DNA from: Marasmius tenuissimus
Lineage: Eukaryota > Basidiomycota > Agaricomycetes > Agaricales > Marasmiaceae
Assembly: GCA_029532415.1 (NCBI GenBank)
Contig: JAQOTA010000065.1
Span: 186,001-250,000, forward strand
Direction of reading: 5' to 3'
DNA: 64,000 nucleotides
Below the pieces are notes generated by a model, which did not search any database, was not told the DNA's origin, and worked only from the letters and a program-made list of their open reading frames with translations. Shown here piece after piece: positions 12,661 through 25,800 of this stretch. The position numbers and the translations under genes are program-made. Every line of letters starts with the position of its first letter. The stretch's first letter is position 1.

Positions 12661-13493
12661 GTTAAGAAAATCTTAAGACAAGTTATAGTTAGGCCTTCGG
12701 CGGGCTCGAGAAAGTTAGTGGGACTGGCTTACTGGGTATCAGACGTTGGTGCTCCTCCGCTCGGTTCGACGATACGATTCATAATGTGAAGTTCACCCCG
12801 AAATGGTACACAAGAACTTACCAGAGCCATCCTTGAGGTACCACCTGAGTAGGGTAATTGTAGTTCTAAGTACAAGGTTTAAGTCACGGAGGTTGAGTTT
12901 AACACGGAAGGATAAAACACTCAAACTGAGCTTGAGTTATCGCGTGAGATAGGGGAATCCCTGGTCGTAGATTGAGCGCTCCCTTGATCTTCCATACATT
13001 CGAGAAACAGCGGGACAGCTTACTAGTGTCTCAGAAGTGGGCAAATGGGGCCAGAGGGGAAACGTTGAGACACGATGCCTGGGCCGTCGCTTGGCTGTCG
13101 CCTTGGAAGTCTTGTTTCGAGGACGTAGGTAACGCTCTGCCGAGAGATCCGTCTTGGAGCAAGGCTCGCCTCAGATTCACTGCATTTTCGAAGTATCAAA
13201 TTCACGGATGGCTGAGCACAATGACCCCGGCTCGAAAGTTGGATTTGAACGAATGCGGTTGCATTGACGCTCACTGATAGCGCTCAACATCGGTGTTCAT
13301 ATGTGTCTAAACACATCGTCAGCTGAAATAGTACCAACCGGGGAAGAAAGTGAATAACGGACTGGGTCCATCTGGGTCCCGTAATAAGCGAGCATCACCG
13401 ACGAGTAGCAACTTGAGATCAATTTGTAAATTATCGTTGACGACACCCGCAAGCGCGCAATTGAAAGTTCCCACGGATGGTCAGCTAGCGACT
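12661..13493. other. intergenic / 5' region of the phosphatase gene
   Basis: No gene seen. The frame of the downstream gene is open back to about 13350 without an ATG before 13494, so an upstream exon cannot be ruled out. Confidence 0.4.
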
Positions 13494-16400
13494 ATGCTCA
13501 AGTCGAACAAGATCAAACGACCTCCTCCAAATCTCTCTCTACACACTCGACCAATCCATAATATTGATCCAAATGCACAGAAACTTCCAGTCATTACCGA
13601 CCTCAATGCTGAAGACGATGCCGAAGTCTTGACATTGGGCTCAGACGACGAGCTCGACCTCTCTACCAACACCTCCACCAGTCTCGACGATGACTTCCAC
13701 GCCCTTCATCAACTTAGAGAAAGTGTTAAACAGAATCTTAGGTTGCGACCTATCAAGAGCTCCTCGAATCTCCGACACAATCCAGATCCATTGCCCCCAC
13801 CACCGCTAAGCTCTGCGTCCGATTACTTTACCCCGCTGTCGCCAAGTGCGCCGAAGCAGGCGCATCCGATTCATCCAACCAGTTTGGCGGCCAGATTGGC
13901 AGGACAAGATAGTTGGGGAGGTGAACAAGTTGGGAAACCTGGAAGAAAACGGTTACCGTTGCTCATCGACGCTCGACCCCTTGCGGCACACATGCAGTCT
14001 CATATACAAGACAGCATCAACATCGCAATTCCGTCATTGATTCTCAAGAGGATTGCCAAATCTAATAACCCTCCTTCAACATTACCAACACTTCATTCAC
14101 TACGCCAATTCATATCGACTGAGGATGGGAAAACGACCTGGGACGTATACTTGGGTTCGTATTCCACTGAAGACTCGAACGAGCTCAGTGCGGATGACGA
14201 GGGTGTTGGATGGGACAGCGACATCATCATATACGACGAAGACATTCGGAGTCACCCAAAGGATGCTTCATTCAAGGTTTCGTCGTTAACAGCATTCACG
14301 CTGTTGATGCTCCTGCAGGCACTCATACCGCCTGGGGGCTCAGTCGACTATCTATATGGATCGATGAATCATCCGGCATTGAAGCCGTTCATGGTTGAAC
14401 AAACCACTCCAGTGAAGCCCTCTAAATCCGGGAACACGTTGACTCTTGCTCAGCCCACGAATAATGAAGCAACAACGCCCGGTTCAGGTGGTTTATTCAA
14501 GTTGGACACCCAGCTTGCCTTGAAGTCCAAGCAGAAATCGTACCAAATCGAAACAAATTCTGCTACATCGTCGCGTCCACCCTCGCCAATAATCATTGGA
14601 GCCCCAAACGCCCCACCAAAATCCCACCAGCCACTCTCCCTCCAGCCACCAAAGTCACCCATGCCAGCGCCCTTGACAATCCCCCCAAGGTCCAAAACCC
14701 CGAGATCCTTAACTCTTCCAGTCCCGAAATCACCCCTTCCATTCAACCCGCCAAAATCCCCGTCGCCTTTCTCAAACCCATCCACCTCGTCGACTCATGC
14801 CAGCGCTTCCTCAAATACCCCGTCACCCCCACCGTCATTCCTCCAACCGCCCGTAAAACGTCCGTCTGTACCGAATCTTCGAACCAACACCGCCTCCCTC
14901 GAGAAACTCCCCAAATTGTCGACGAGTTTTCCTTCCTTGTCATTGCGCAACCGGGCCACTTCATCTGTCGTACCACCTACACAGCCTAGTCTATCGCTAG
15001 CGATCAATACTGCAGCAAATGAGGAAAAGCGGAAGAACGGGACGTCTAAGACAGCGCCGACATCTCCTGTTACCCATTTCAGAAAGCCTACTGAACCATT
15101 GCCCAGTATCATCACTGCAATCAACACCGCAAACTCTCATCGTCCGAGAGGAAACTCGATAACTTCCCCAATCTATTCAGCTTACTACACACCACCTCAT
15201 ACTCCTTCTCAAGTATTTCCCTCTTATGCCGACGCGTTCTCGAGTATCCCGCCGGATGCACCCATATCAGAAGCGCCCTCTATCACTCCCAAAGCTGGGA
15301 GGAGTCCTACAACAGCGAAAGGCTCGGGGGAATGGCCTCCCATACCCCCACCTCCTGTTCCATCGATACCAACGGAATGGACATCCAATGGCGGCTCCAA
15401 CTTCGGTGTGATGTCGCCAGACTATGAAGAACCGCCCCACGTCTCGTTCGATAAATCTTTCGATCGACCGTTTGGAGATTCTCCCCCGAGCACATCCTCT
15501 GCGGAAGACGAGGGCGAAGCTATTCCTGGTTTTGTGGTGTCCACAATATTACCTGGTTGGTGGTTTCCGCTATTCGCTACAAGACTGTAGTGTTAATGAC
15601 GGCCGCATAGGTTTCCTCTATCTGGGACCCGCACCCAGTTCGCCCTCGCACGTTAATACTCTGACAGACCTCGGGGTTAAAAGGATACTCAATCTGGCTA
15701 TGGAGTGTAATAAAGATGATTACGGATTGGGGCTGGACTCGGTTTTTGAGAAGTGAGTCATCGCCTGTTTCGGTCTTTCAGCGGGTCGCTAACCATAGGC
15801 AGATACACGAAAATCTCTTTGCGTGACATTGTTGAGGAAGATGCTATCGCTCGAGGTGTGAGGGATGTATGTGAGGTTCTGGGTGAGTGCATTTGTGCTT
15901 TGCCATTTGTTCTTGTGCAGGTCTAATGTCCGGGTAGATTCGGCACGTTTGCATTCTTCTCCAACATACGTTCACTGCAAAGCTGGAAAATCCCGTTCTG
16001 TAACGGCGGTTATCGCCTATCTAATACACAGTCATCACTGGACGTTGGGAAGAGCGTACAAGTTTGTTTGTGAGAGACGGAAAGGTGAGTCATACGTGAA
16101 GTACAACTCTGGCTGGTATGGTAACGATATCCCGCTACCCCACGCGCGCAGGTATATCCCCAAACATTGGCTTCGTCACGGAGCTTATGGCGTTCGAGGA
16201 AGAGGAACTTGGAGGCAAAAGTAGCGGTGTTGTGCATCACCCTTCGCATGGTCAACATGGGCACGGTAATATGCACCATGGACACCAACCGATGAATCGG
16301 TTGAGGAAGACGAACAATCTCCATACGAACGGAGACAATTCTGGGCCCGGACATGGTGCTAGTCAGAGCATCAGTGGACCGATCATGACGAGTTCGATGA

Positions 16401-16966
16401 TGTCCTCGACATCGTCTTCGATGTCTTCATCGGGTTCGTCCGTGGGAACGGATTCATCACCTTCGCTTTCCTCTACGTCTACGTTGCCTACGGATTACGA
16501 TGATGCGGATTCGGACCCACCATCTTCGACGTCTACGCCTGATGCTACGGCGATAGCGTATTCGAACGCTGCGGCTGGGAAGGCGCCATTACCTGCGATC
16601 AATACTACGTTTGCGAACTCGGAGTATGCTCAGGAGGGCTCAAATGAGCTGGGCCATAAACCGAGTTCGACGGCGTATCGGGAGCACCAGATACCATTGT
16701 CTGCGCAGGAGCCTTGTCATAACACGCTCGATCATCACCATCATCATGGGCATGGACCGAAGAAGGATTTGGGTGCTCCTTTGACGCCTTTGTCTTCGAA
16801 CAACCCGTCCCACGACCCGGCGCAGGAGATGGAGATCAGGGATAGTTCGGGGAGGTATAGGCATGCGAGGAGGGCGCCCGTCGACGAGCAGACGCTGCAG
16901 CCGATGAGGAGGGTTAGCAAGGCTGGGTTGGAGAGCTGGGGATGGAAGGATGATGACGATGAGTAA
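13494..16966 (+). CDS. rhodanese-domain dual-specificity (MAPK-type) phosphatase
   Basis: Exons 13494-15555, 15611-15752, 15803-15882, 15938-16084 and 16152-16966 give 1081 aa in one frame, all with GT-AG introns. A rhodanese-like segment (RLPLLIDARPLAAHMQSHIQ) lies in the N-terminal third. A long Pro/Ser-rich linker with many SP/TP sites follows. The catalytic domain starts ILPGFLYLGPAPSS and carries the PTP loop HCKAGKSRS (Cys and Arg of HCxxGxxRS), with YVHCK and YLIHSHHW around it. The tail is Ser/His-rich and ends ESWGWKDDDDE. Rhodanese plus DSP is the layout of MAP-kinase phosphatases (Msg5/Pmp1 type), so it probably dephosphorylates a MAPK; which one cannot be told. The start is the first ATG of the long frame (MLKSNKIKRPPPNLSL). 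Confidence 0.85.
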
Positions 16967-17895
16967 TCTCTCTTGGGGGATTTGTGGGAGTGGGGGTGGA
17001 TTTTTACCTTGCTCTTTGGTTTCCTGTCCGATTTTGTATTCCTCTGTTGCCTTTATCGACCTTTCGCTTCTCTGCTTTTTCCTTCCTTCCTTCTCTGATT
17101 TTAACGACTACTTTATCACGTTCCTTTCTTTTCTCTCTGTCAGTCTCCCTATCGGTCCTTTTTATCGTCTCCAGTGGTACTGGATTAATTTATTCGATCA
17201 GACGTCTTTGTGATGCATCTTTCGCGTAAACGACTTGACTCCTTCGAGCTTCAAGTTTCAACTGACTCCGAGATTGAATGCGACCAGAAGTCGGATCAGG
17301 CGCAAGAACATGAACCAGGGTTACCTTGTCGTTCACATTCGCAGCGGTGCTATTCACATGAATGAACTATTTCATGGCAGATATTGTGAACAGTTCATCG
17401 GCGTACAGTATGACAGTGGTCGACAATCAAAGGTTCAAGCTGGAATTCGCAGGTTGCAACAAAAGAACGAAATGCACTGGAATAAACGCCGGTTGTCCTG
17501 AGGAAGTGGTTGACTGTTCAAACGCTTCACAAATTCCAGACTCTCTTCTGTGACTCCTGGCAGTACCGGCCAACACTAAGCACGGACTATGTGGTACGGA
17601 CGATGTCGATGAGTCCCTGGTCCCTGGTCCCAGCACTACGGTGAGCGGGCCGGAAGCACCGGTCTAAGATGGGAACGAGCTTTTTGATCGACGATCAAGC
17701 TCAAATCGCGTTCTTGTACTTTCGCGACCACCACAGGTAAGCGTTAACGTCAACGTCCAGCGTCTCAACATTCAGCTTCACTTCCTTTGCCCTTATCACG
17801 CAAACTTAAAAACCCACCAAGCGTCTGCACGTGCTGCTCTGGATGGCAAGATGAGGTGGAATACAACTCACACGCACTCAGCACTGCCAGCGTAT
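16967..17895. other. 3' UTR and intergenic
   Basis: Pyrimidine-rich stretch just after the phosphatase stop, then no recognisable gene up to the K1 promoter box. Confidence 0.5.
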
Positions 17896-17919
17896 CTCAG
17901 GCTAAACGCCGCTGAGCGT
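17896..17919 (+). promoter_or_regulatory. TKL-family promoter box (K1)
   Basis: Sequence CTCAGGCTAAACGCCGCTGA(GCG), an imperfect inverted repeat (CTCAG ... CTGAG), 122 bp before the K1 ATG. Near-identical boxes lie at 22735, 35251 and 59196 before K2, K3 and K4. Confidence 0.6.
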
Positions 17920-18017
17920 TAAATTCTTAGTTCTGTACACCTTTTCTACATCCTTCTGCGAATCCCTATCACACGGTGGAGGCGTAGGAAACGACACTGC
18001 AGAGGCTCACCACCACC

Positions 18018-20830
18018 ATGGATTACGACAAAGAAGCAAAGCGGTTGAGGGAGGTCATTTCGGATGAACGACGGCGGAAGGAGGTTCTTAGAACTACAGG
18101 AGAGGAAGCTCAGGAATGGTTGGATTTAATGCAACTGGTATGTGTGTGCTTATGCCTCTGTTAACTTGGATACTCAATATTTGTCATTGGGTGTTGCTAA
18201 CAGCTTTTGGAACGCACTGGAACACACCAAGGTCTCCGAGCATCCATCTTCAAGATGATGCTTCGTCTCTCCAGATCAGCGGGTTTACATCCGAAATGCC
18301 TCACTATTCAGGACGTGGAGGTCCTTGGTCATCATCCAGTTGGTGGAGGTGCATTTGGAGATGTTTGGAAAGGTAGGAAGGGGGAGAGTATCGTGTGTCT
18401 GAAGGTGCTTCGGGCATTTACGGCGGCTGAAGTTGAACAAGCGCTCAAGGTGCGCATCGTCACCCTTCGACTGGGATTCCCCCGTGGCTTATATGTTCCA
18501 CGGTCGATTACTAGGACTACATGCAAGAAGCTATCGTTTGGCGGCAGCTGGATCACCCCAATTTGTTACCTTTTTTGGGGATCTACTACATGGACGACGA
18601 AGATGACGATTTGAGGAGGGTGTGCTTGGTCTCGCCTTGGATGGAGCGAGGGAACCTAGTTAATTTTATGAAGAAGAACCCGGAATTGGTTAACACCAAA
18701 TCGCTGGTGATTGAATTTCTTAGCCATTCTCCTACTGGTTTGTTGATTGAAGCAACAGGCTTTCGACGTGGCTTGCGGTTTGTCTTACTTGCACGATATG
18801 AAAATTGTTCATGGAGATCTCAAAGGGGTGCGATTCAGGTTTTACTACTTCCAAACGCTTGCTCAATATCTCCGCTCGCAGCTCAATATCTTGATCACTC
18901 CAGATCTAAGAGCGAGCATTGGTGATTTCGGGCTTTCCCGTGTCTCAGATACGCAGCGGCTGTTCACTTTGCAGACAAATCATTCGAAGGGAACAATACG
19001 GTGGCTTGCGCCTGAACTACTTCGGCCCGGTCCAAACTGCGTCTCGTCCAGGGAGAGCGACGTTTATGCTTACGCTTGTGTATGCTATGAGGTGAGAGTA
19101 TCATGAAATGCTATCGTTAAGGCTGGCGTCTAATGTCCTGGAGAGATCTTCACAGGGCTGCTCCCTTTCCATGGACTGTCAGACCCTGCTGTTATGACTG
19201 CGGTCCTGATGGAGGGGCGACGTCCACCGCGCCCCACGAACCCTCGAGAAATACAAGATTCAGTATGGGACATGATGACAGGTTGCTGGGACGTGGAGCC
19301 CACCTCCAGACCTTCGATGGCAAAAATACTTGAAGGGCTTCAGAGAATGGATTCCGGCGTTTCGGGATCACAGGTTGGGAACGACATGGGAGATTCTCGC
19401 CTTGGTCGTCCAAGGGCACCCCAGATCGGGAAAACAAACGCTTCTCAAGATGAAGTTGACGAAGAGCCCTCGTGGCATACCAGCGCACCCGAGCCTCCTC
19501 CAGCATCCTCTCGAACTCGCGACCTCCCCTTTATGAACAATCCATTGGTACGTCCGCAGAAGTACGGAGGTCCCGGCATCTCCAGTGCCTCTGCCCAGGA
19601 TCAAGCTAATCCTGGACCCACTGTGTCAGTGTCGGCGAATCCGATTGCTTCAGCGAGGGATGTTAGGGAGTTGCGGCCTACGTTTTCACCGAGGATAGTA
19701 CGAACGCCAGACCATTACCGGACTGGGAACGGACTGTTAAGAAGCAGCTTGGCCTCTACTAAGCCTGCAGTGGAGAGGCTGTCGACTGCATCTTCGTCAT
19801 CTTCAGATGACAACCTTTCTACTATAGCCTCAGTGGGCGTAGTAGAGCCGATGGAGCTATTGAGTCCTCTGATGCTCGACACGCCGTTCCCGCCTCCTGA
19901 GAAGCCCCTTGGAGATCGCGACCGTACTGCACCTGATACGGAAATCAACACTCTGGCTTCAATGCTCGCTTCGATACTGGAGGATACATCGTCTCGTAGA
20001 GCAATACCCGAGCCTGCAATGGCGGGGCATGCCTCGGAGAACGTTGTGGCATCTCTCAATCAGCCGGCTGCCCTGAAGAGGTATGTTGTAGAGGATGGCA
20101 TACCGTCTTTTGGCCAACGAGTTGCTGAAGAGGCGCGTGCCGAACAGCAGGACTCCAGATCGTCGACATCTAGATCCAGATCCACCTCCGCTTCCAGCCA
20201 GAGTCGCCAACAGGGCTATGGATATACGAGTCACAAATTCGATGCAACATTTCCGGATGACGAGACGGAGAAGAGATCGCTTCGACGCCCGCGTAGCCAC
20301 AACCGCGAGTCGTCACTGCCCAAAAATTCACATCCGTCAACGTCAAGATATCAGTCGGTTGAGACTCATGCCCGACCATCCAATAGACTAGCAGCCAATA
20401 ACCCATATGATTGGCGGCCAGACCATACTGGGCAAGGTGAATTCGTATTGATCCTTTACGAATTCCGCCTACTCAACACTTATCTGCATTCCAGGGCATA
20501 ACCCAAATCCCTACCGGTCGCTGGTCCGACAAGGCTACTGGAACAAACGAGGTGATCATTTGACACCCTCTGGCCATGTCGTGTACGCTCCTCCAGATAG
20601 GGCGTATCCCCATGAATTAGCGAGTTATCCGCCTCAGGATTTTCGTAATGAGACCGGGATGATTGCGTCGTGGACCGATCGTCCGCAGTTGCCAGAATCT
20701 ATGCCAACAAGAAATGGACCGCCGTCGAAACCCTATGAGCAAGTAAGTTGTCGTCTGTTACTGGCTAACCATGTCTGACAATGGCCTGTTCCCTTTGAAG
20801 TTCATCATTTATATGCAACCGCCTACATGA
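18018..20830 (+). CDS. TKL-type protein kinase K1 with extra C-terminal domain (intact)
   Basis: Eight exons: 18018-18137, 18204-18449, 18515-18706, 18759-18827, 18882-19091, 19146-20436, 20495-20742, 20801-20830, giving 801 aa in frame. Kinase domain about residues 80-330: glycine loop VGGGAFGDVWKG (87-97), ATP-binding lysine in CLKVL (K107), catalytic loop VHGDLKG (D206; Gly replaces the Arg of HRD), metal-binding GDFGLSR (D224), and WLAPEL (APE motif). All catalytic residues are present, so it should be active. TKL-like kinases are expanded in agaricomycetes. A Ser/Arg-rich disordered stretch of some 300 residues follows, then NPYRSLVRQGYWNKRGDHLT...VVYAPPDRAYP, a compact segment I believe recurs in basidiomycete hypothetical proteins but cannot name. 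Best-preserved member of the four-gene family here. Confidence 0.85.
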
Positions 20831-21400
20831 TGGATCATACTAACCTCTTCAATGATCGCACAAGATTTGGACGGGATGTATGTGGATAAGTTTGAATGTA
20901 TCCTGAAACCTTCAAAACTAGTGTATCATCCACAAACTTATTGTATATCTTTACCAGGCCTCGCGATACTGTCTGTAGACGTAACAGCCTCTACCTCGCA
21001 CTGGTATCCATGTCTGTGCTCTTTGTGTACCATCTGTGGTACCATTGAAAGTAAAAGGCGCCAGGTCTTGCTCACGGCGATTCTGTGCCGCCTATCAGCC
21101 CGTCAAACCGCCGTACGCCTATGAATACCCTCTAGATCCCTAGTGTCAGTTCAGGATGATGCCTACTTTTAACCAAGTGCACTTGTACACATTCAGTTCG
21201 GATATCGAGTCGAGGAACGCGAGTCGGGCTCCTCAGCCGCCTAAAGAGTCGCGATGGTACTGGTTCGAGCAATCTCATGGACAGAAACCAAATCAGTGTA
21301 TATTTCATAGTGACAATCGCAAGTATATAGAGCAGCACGATTGTGACCAAGTATCTACAAGTTAGAGTGCACCGACCGCAACAAGACAAAGGAGTAGCGA
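20831..21400. other. intergenic / left flank of duplicated block U1
   Basis: No intact gene. The minus-strand frame at 21404-21132 corresponds in position and sequence to that at 33876-33622 in U2 and is probably part of the decayed kinase-like gene or its 3' flank. Confidence 0.4.
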
Positions 21401-22380
21401 CCAATTCTCGATGTGTTCACCGGCCCTTGCCAATCTTGGTATGTTTGAACCGATCTGGACATGGTGGATCTGCGTATTCAAACTGACGATGAAAGGGCGG
21501 CGAAACAAACCAGGTTGAGGGCGTACCAGGAATTTCGACTCCCAGATGTTTCCGAAACAAACGTCTCACAACCCTAGAATCGTCGTGGAAAAAAGCGGTT
21601 TCCTCCTAATCACTGTGTTCAGGTGGAACTTCCCAATCCGCCGCACCAAAGTCGATAAGAGTGATACGAGTGGGCATTCGAAGGAGATAACAGAATTTTG
21701 GCTTCGTGGATCTGGTCGTGTACGGTGCCTTCTTTTTGTGTGATGTGACGAACAGCAATCTCGGAGTCTTCGCATACATGACGGGGTACAAGAGGTACGA
21801 CGGTTAGGCCGGTTTCGTCGAGTGTTATCGCGTCGGGTATGTACTCGAGTAGAATGAAAGGAGGCGAAATGATTCATTTGGGCAGCTTCGGCCTCTCGTG
21901 GCCGAGAAAGTTGGGTATGGTGGAGCTTTGAAAATCGGAGCCTGGAGAGACGTCGGTAGGCTTCTACCTCGGAGTGATGATGGTTTTCACATCGCATGTA
22001 TCAATACTCTTCTCGTTCCACATGCTCGCTTTCCCTCGGGCGTTCGTACAATATCTCTGGAGGGCAGTAGACGTGAACCCCTCCGTGATGTTCTGCAGCT
22101 TGAGATTCGAGATCAGGAGTCCAAGAAAGGAAACGACTCCGAATGTAACGAGAATCGTAGAATTTCATGATAACAGGTTGTTGAAGGAGAGGGGATTCGA
22201 TGAGAAGAACGTGGCCGGTGCCGATAGGAGGTGAGCCTGGATAACTTCGAATACAGATGGGCTTAGAAGAGGTTTGGAACAGGAATGACACTGCATCTGT
22301 TTACCATCTTCATATGGAGGAACAGAGTTTGAGCGGTTGTCTCGAAGAGATGAGTGATGGCTGTCGTTGCTCGCGGACAT
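21400..22380 (-). pseudogene. protein-kinase-like pseudogene, copy 1 (block U1)
   Basis: Starts MSASNDSHHSSLRDN (22380) with a CHSC motif, then a fragmentary kinase-like fold: VIMKFYDSRYI (lysine strand), SEVEAYRRLS (helix C-like), and an LIDFG-like segment corresponding to ITLIDFGAAYWE in copy 2. Comparison with copy 2 at 34900-33690 shows at least three lesions: a small deletion near 22230 shifting the frame, about 7 extra bases after YRRLS, and a TAG at 21606-21608 where copy 2 has TGG (DW-EETAFF). Divergent kinase-like genes of this type are common hypothetical proteins in agaricomycetes. It lies head-to-head with kinase K2. Confidence 0.6.
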
Positions 22381-22734
22381 GGTAGTTTTAAAAAAGCCTT
22401 GAAAATCCTAGATTCGCTTCTGCGATTCCCCGGGTATTGTACCGCACAGCGCACGGACCATTTTGCACGGACCGGGACTGGTCGGCGCGGTCCGAGATAT
22501 GTTCAACCTACGAACGAGCACCGATGACCAACTTCAAAGTTCAAGCGCGTTGGTGAACGTCAACATTCGCCAAGTATCATTAGAGGTTCCAGTCAACTTC
22601 CACGGCTGGGTCAGACTCACCCGACCTATCGAATACTCGTGCTGCTCTGCATGACGGGGAACAAGGTGGGGAGGGAGGTTGGGCCCTTGGGGCCCACACG
22701 CACTGCTTGCGGCTGGCCGGATTAGTCTCGTTAT

Positions 22735-22758
22735 CTCAGGCTAAACCCCGCTGAGCGT
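22735..22758 (+). promoter_or_regulatory. TKL-family promoter box (K2)
   Basis: CTCAGGCTAAACCCCGCTGA(GCG), 109 bp before the exon-1 ATG of K2. One-base variant of the K1 box. Confidence 0.6.
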
Positions 22759-22843
22759 TGAATAAATCCTCAGAGTTGCACACCTTTTCTGTGACCCTCG
22801 TCGCCGGCCGCAGGGAACGGCAACAGGGAGACCCACAACTACT

Positions 22844-25800
22844 ATGGATTACGACGGAGAAGTGAAGCGGTTGCGAGGTGTCATTTCGGATGAGCGGCGG
22901 CGGAAGGAGGTTCTTGCGACTACAGGAGAGAAAGCTTAACAATGGTTAGATCTCATGCAACTGGTATGCATGCTCATCAGTCTATGCTGATTCGGATATT
23001 CAACATTGAAACTTGGGTGCTATCACTAGCTTTCGGAACATCCTGGAACGGACAAAGCACTCCGATCACAAACGTTCAAGATGATGGTTCGTCTCTCCAG
23101 GTCGACAGGTCTACACCCGAAATGCCTCACCATCCAGAACGTGAAGAAGATCGGTAATGACCCTGTTGCTGGAGGTGCATTTGGAGATGTATGGAAAGGG
23201 AAGATGGGGGAGAGCCTTGTGTGTATCAAGGTACTTCGAGTGTTTCTGGCGACCGACGTCGAACGAGTGCTCAAGGTGTGTGTCGTTTTCGTTCTTTAGC
23301 GGTCACCTGCCTGGGCGTTAGGTATGCGATTGATCTATTTGACGCCTACCAGGAGTACATGCAAGAAGCTATCGTTTGGCGACAGTTGGACCACCCCAAT
23401 TTGTTACCTTTTCTAGGGATCTACTATATGGATGACAATATGAAGAGGCTGTGTTTGGTTTCGCCTTGGATGGAGCGGGGAAACCTAGTTCAGTTCATGA
23501 AGGACACTCCGGAGCTGGTTGTCCCCGAGTCATTGGTGATTCCATTCCAATTTCTCCCACTGATAGACCGTTGACTATCTTTCACTCATCTGTTGGCCTA
23601 CGCAATAGGCTTTCGACGTGGCCTGCGGTCTATCTCATCTGCACGACATGAAAATCATCCACGGAGATCTCAAAGGGGTATGTTGCAGGAGCTTGCTCGA
23701 TCTGAATGCTCGCTGAATTTTGCTGTTCCTAGGTTAACGTCTTGGTAACTCCAGATCTGAAAGCACGTATTGGCGACTTCGGGCTTTCGCGTGTCTCAGA
23801 TACACAGCAACTATTCTCTTTGCAAACAAATGATTCGAAGGGAACGACTCGCTGGCTTGCACCTGAGTTACTTCGGCCTGGTCCAGACTGTGTCTCGTCC
23901 AGGGAGAGCGATGTTTATGCTTATGCCTGTGTGTGCTATGAGGTGAGAGCGTCACTCAGATATTTCGTTGAGGCTTCCAGCGTCTAAGTCTGTGAATAGA
24001 TCTTCACAGGTCAAATTCCTTTCCCGGAATTCTCAGACCCTGCAGTGATATGTGCGGTCTTGATAGACAGGCAACGTCCCTCACGCCCTACCGGTCTACC
24101 TAAATTGCGAGATAACATGTGGTCCTTAATGATGCGCTGCTGGAACGCTGACCCGTCATCTAGACCCACAATGGCAGATACACTACGACAGTTACAATAC
24201 ATTGGCTTTGGGGACCTTCAAGAGCAGACCGAATCCAAGGGGCTCCCTTTTTATCAAAAAGTCACCAGTGGTTCAGCTGTTGTAGACATGGACAATCGAG
24301 ATACTTCCCAAGACCAAACACTTTTGGGGGGACCAGCAGTCTCGGGGGGTCAACCTTGGATGCAGCCAGGAATGCCGAATAACTCGTTACAGCCTCCGTC
24401 TTTCGCACACCCCGGCATGCTGGGTGGTCCGAACGCCCAGGCTTCCCAAGGTCAGCCTAGCCCCTCACCAGGTCACGTATCCGCTGTTCCCGCTGTCCGA
24501 CCTGGCAGTATTCCCCCCCACAACCCTAATTCCAGTCCCTTCTCTCGTCCGGGTCAATCCAACCCTTGGAATCTCCCGTTCAACAGTATCGACGCTTTCA
24601 ATAACGCTCAGGCACCCCAACCTGGCGGCGGGATGTCTAATAATCCCGCTGCCGCTAATTCGGGACCAAACATGCTGAATCCGCCGTCATTTCCCATGCC
24701 CCAACAGTATCCACCTCTTGCTAAGGATCGGTTTCTCGTCACCTACAAGAACTTCTGCAATCAAAAACGCCTTGTGCATGATCAATCACTGTTGTCTAGC
24801 GAGAACCTGAATATCGACTTGCATACCCTCCATTCAGAAGTAATGAGGGAGGGTGGCTGGGGACCCGTAAGTCCGTGGTGTAACTTCTAGACAGTTGGAA
24901 CTAAACATTCTTCGTTTGTTAGGTACAACAAAAAGACCTCTGGGCAGTCATTGCAGGCCGAATGGGATGCGTGCAGTTCCCAGGAACCCCCTCCGAACCT
25001 CCCAAGTCTGGGCCAGGCGCTGCTGACCGCGTCGCACATGTATACAAGTCATATCTGGCCGAGTTTGACCGCATCTACATGAACTCAGTGCAGAACGAGT
25101 ACCGGCGCAAGATCCTCTTGCAGCAATTGAGCACGAATCAGTTGAAAGGCATGAATCCTCAACAAATGCGGATGCTGGTCCAAGTTTCGGATGTCCCGGT
25201 CGCCGAACTCAGAGGCAAAGTGCCAGATAAGATGCTTCGCGTGTTAGAGACCAATCGACAAAAGCTACAGCTCATGAAGCAGGATCAGAACTTGTTCCAT
25301 GGAAATCTTCTGTCCGCGGCCCAACCCTCCAACCCTGGAGTGCCCATCGATCCTGACGTTGTTGGTATGCCCAGTCAACCGCCATTCAACAATTCCATGC
25401 AGCGAATAGGTGGTGGTATTGCGGGAATGCCTCCGAATAACCATCAAGGATCCACTCAGAGTGCCATGCTTCATGTCGCGCTGCAAGAAATCCAGTTCAT
25501 GAAGCAGGAGTACATGCCAAAGAGTATGTTCATTTACGTTGTAATGTTTGGTTCCGATTGCCGACTCACATGATATTGCTAGTTGCGACTCTGCTTCCCG
25601 TGGAAGTATCAAATGTCCAGCGGCTAGAGTACAACAATTTGTTGGAACAGGCCCACCGCACCTCGCAGGAAATGGAACGAAAGCTGCCTTTTTTCCATGT
25701 TGCATTGTCGGCGAAAAATCCAGATGCCAGTGGTAGTACCAGGAAGCTAGTCACCCACGTATGGAACTGCAGTGTATCTTTGATCCTCGTCCTGACCAAC

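Noticed and set aside
14450..15127. Minus-strand Gly/Asp-rich frames
   Set aside because: Antisense of the Pro/Ser linker of the phosphatase gene.
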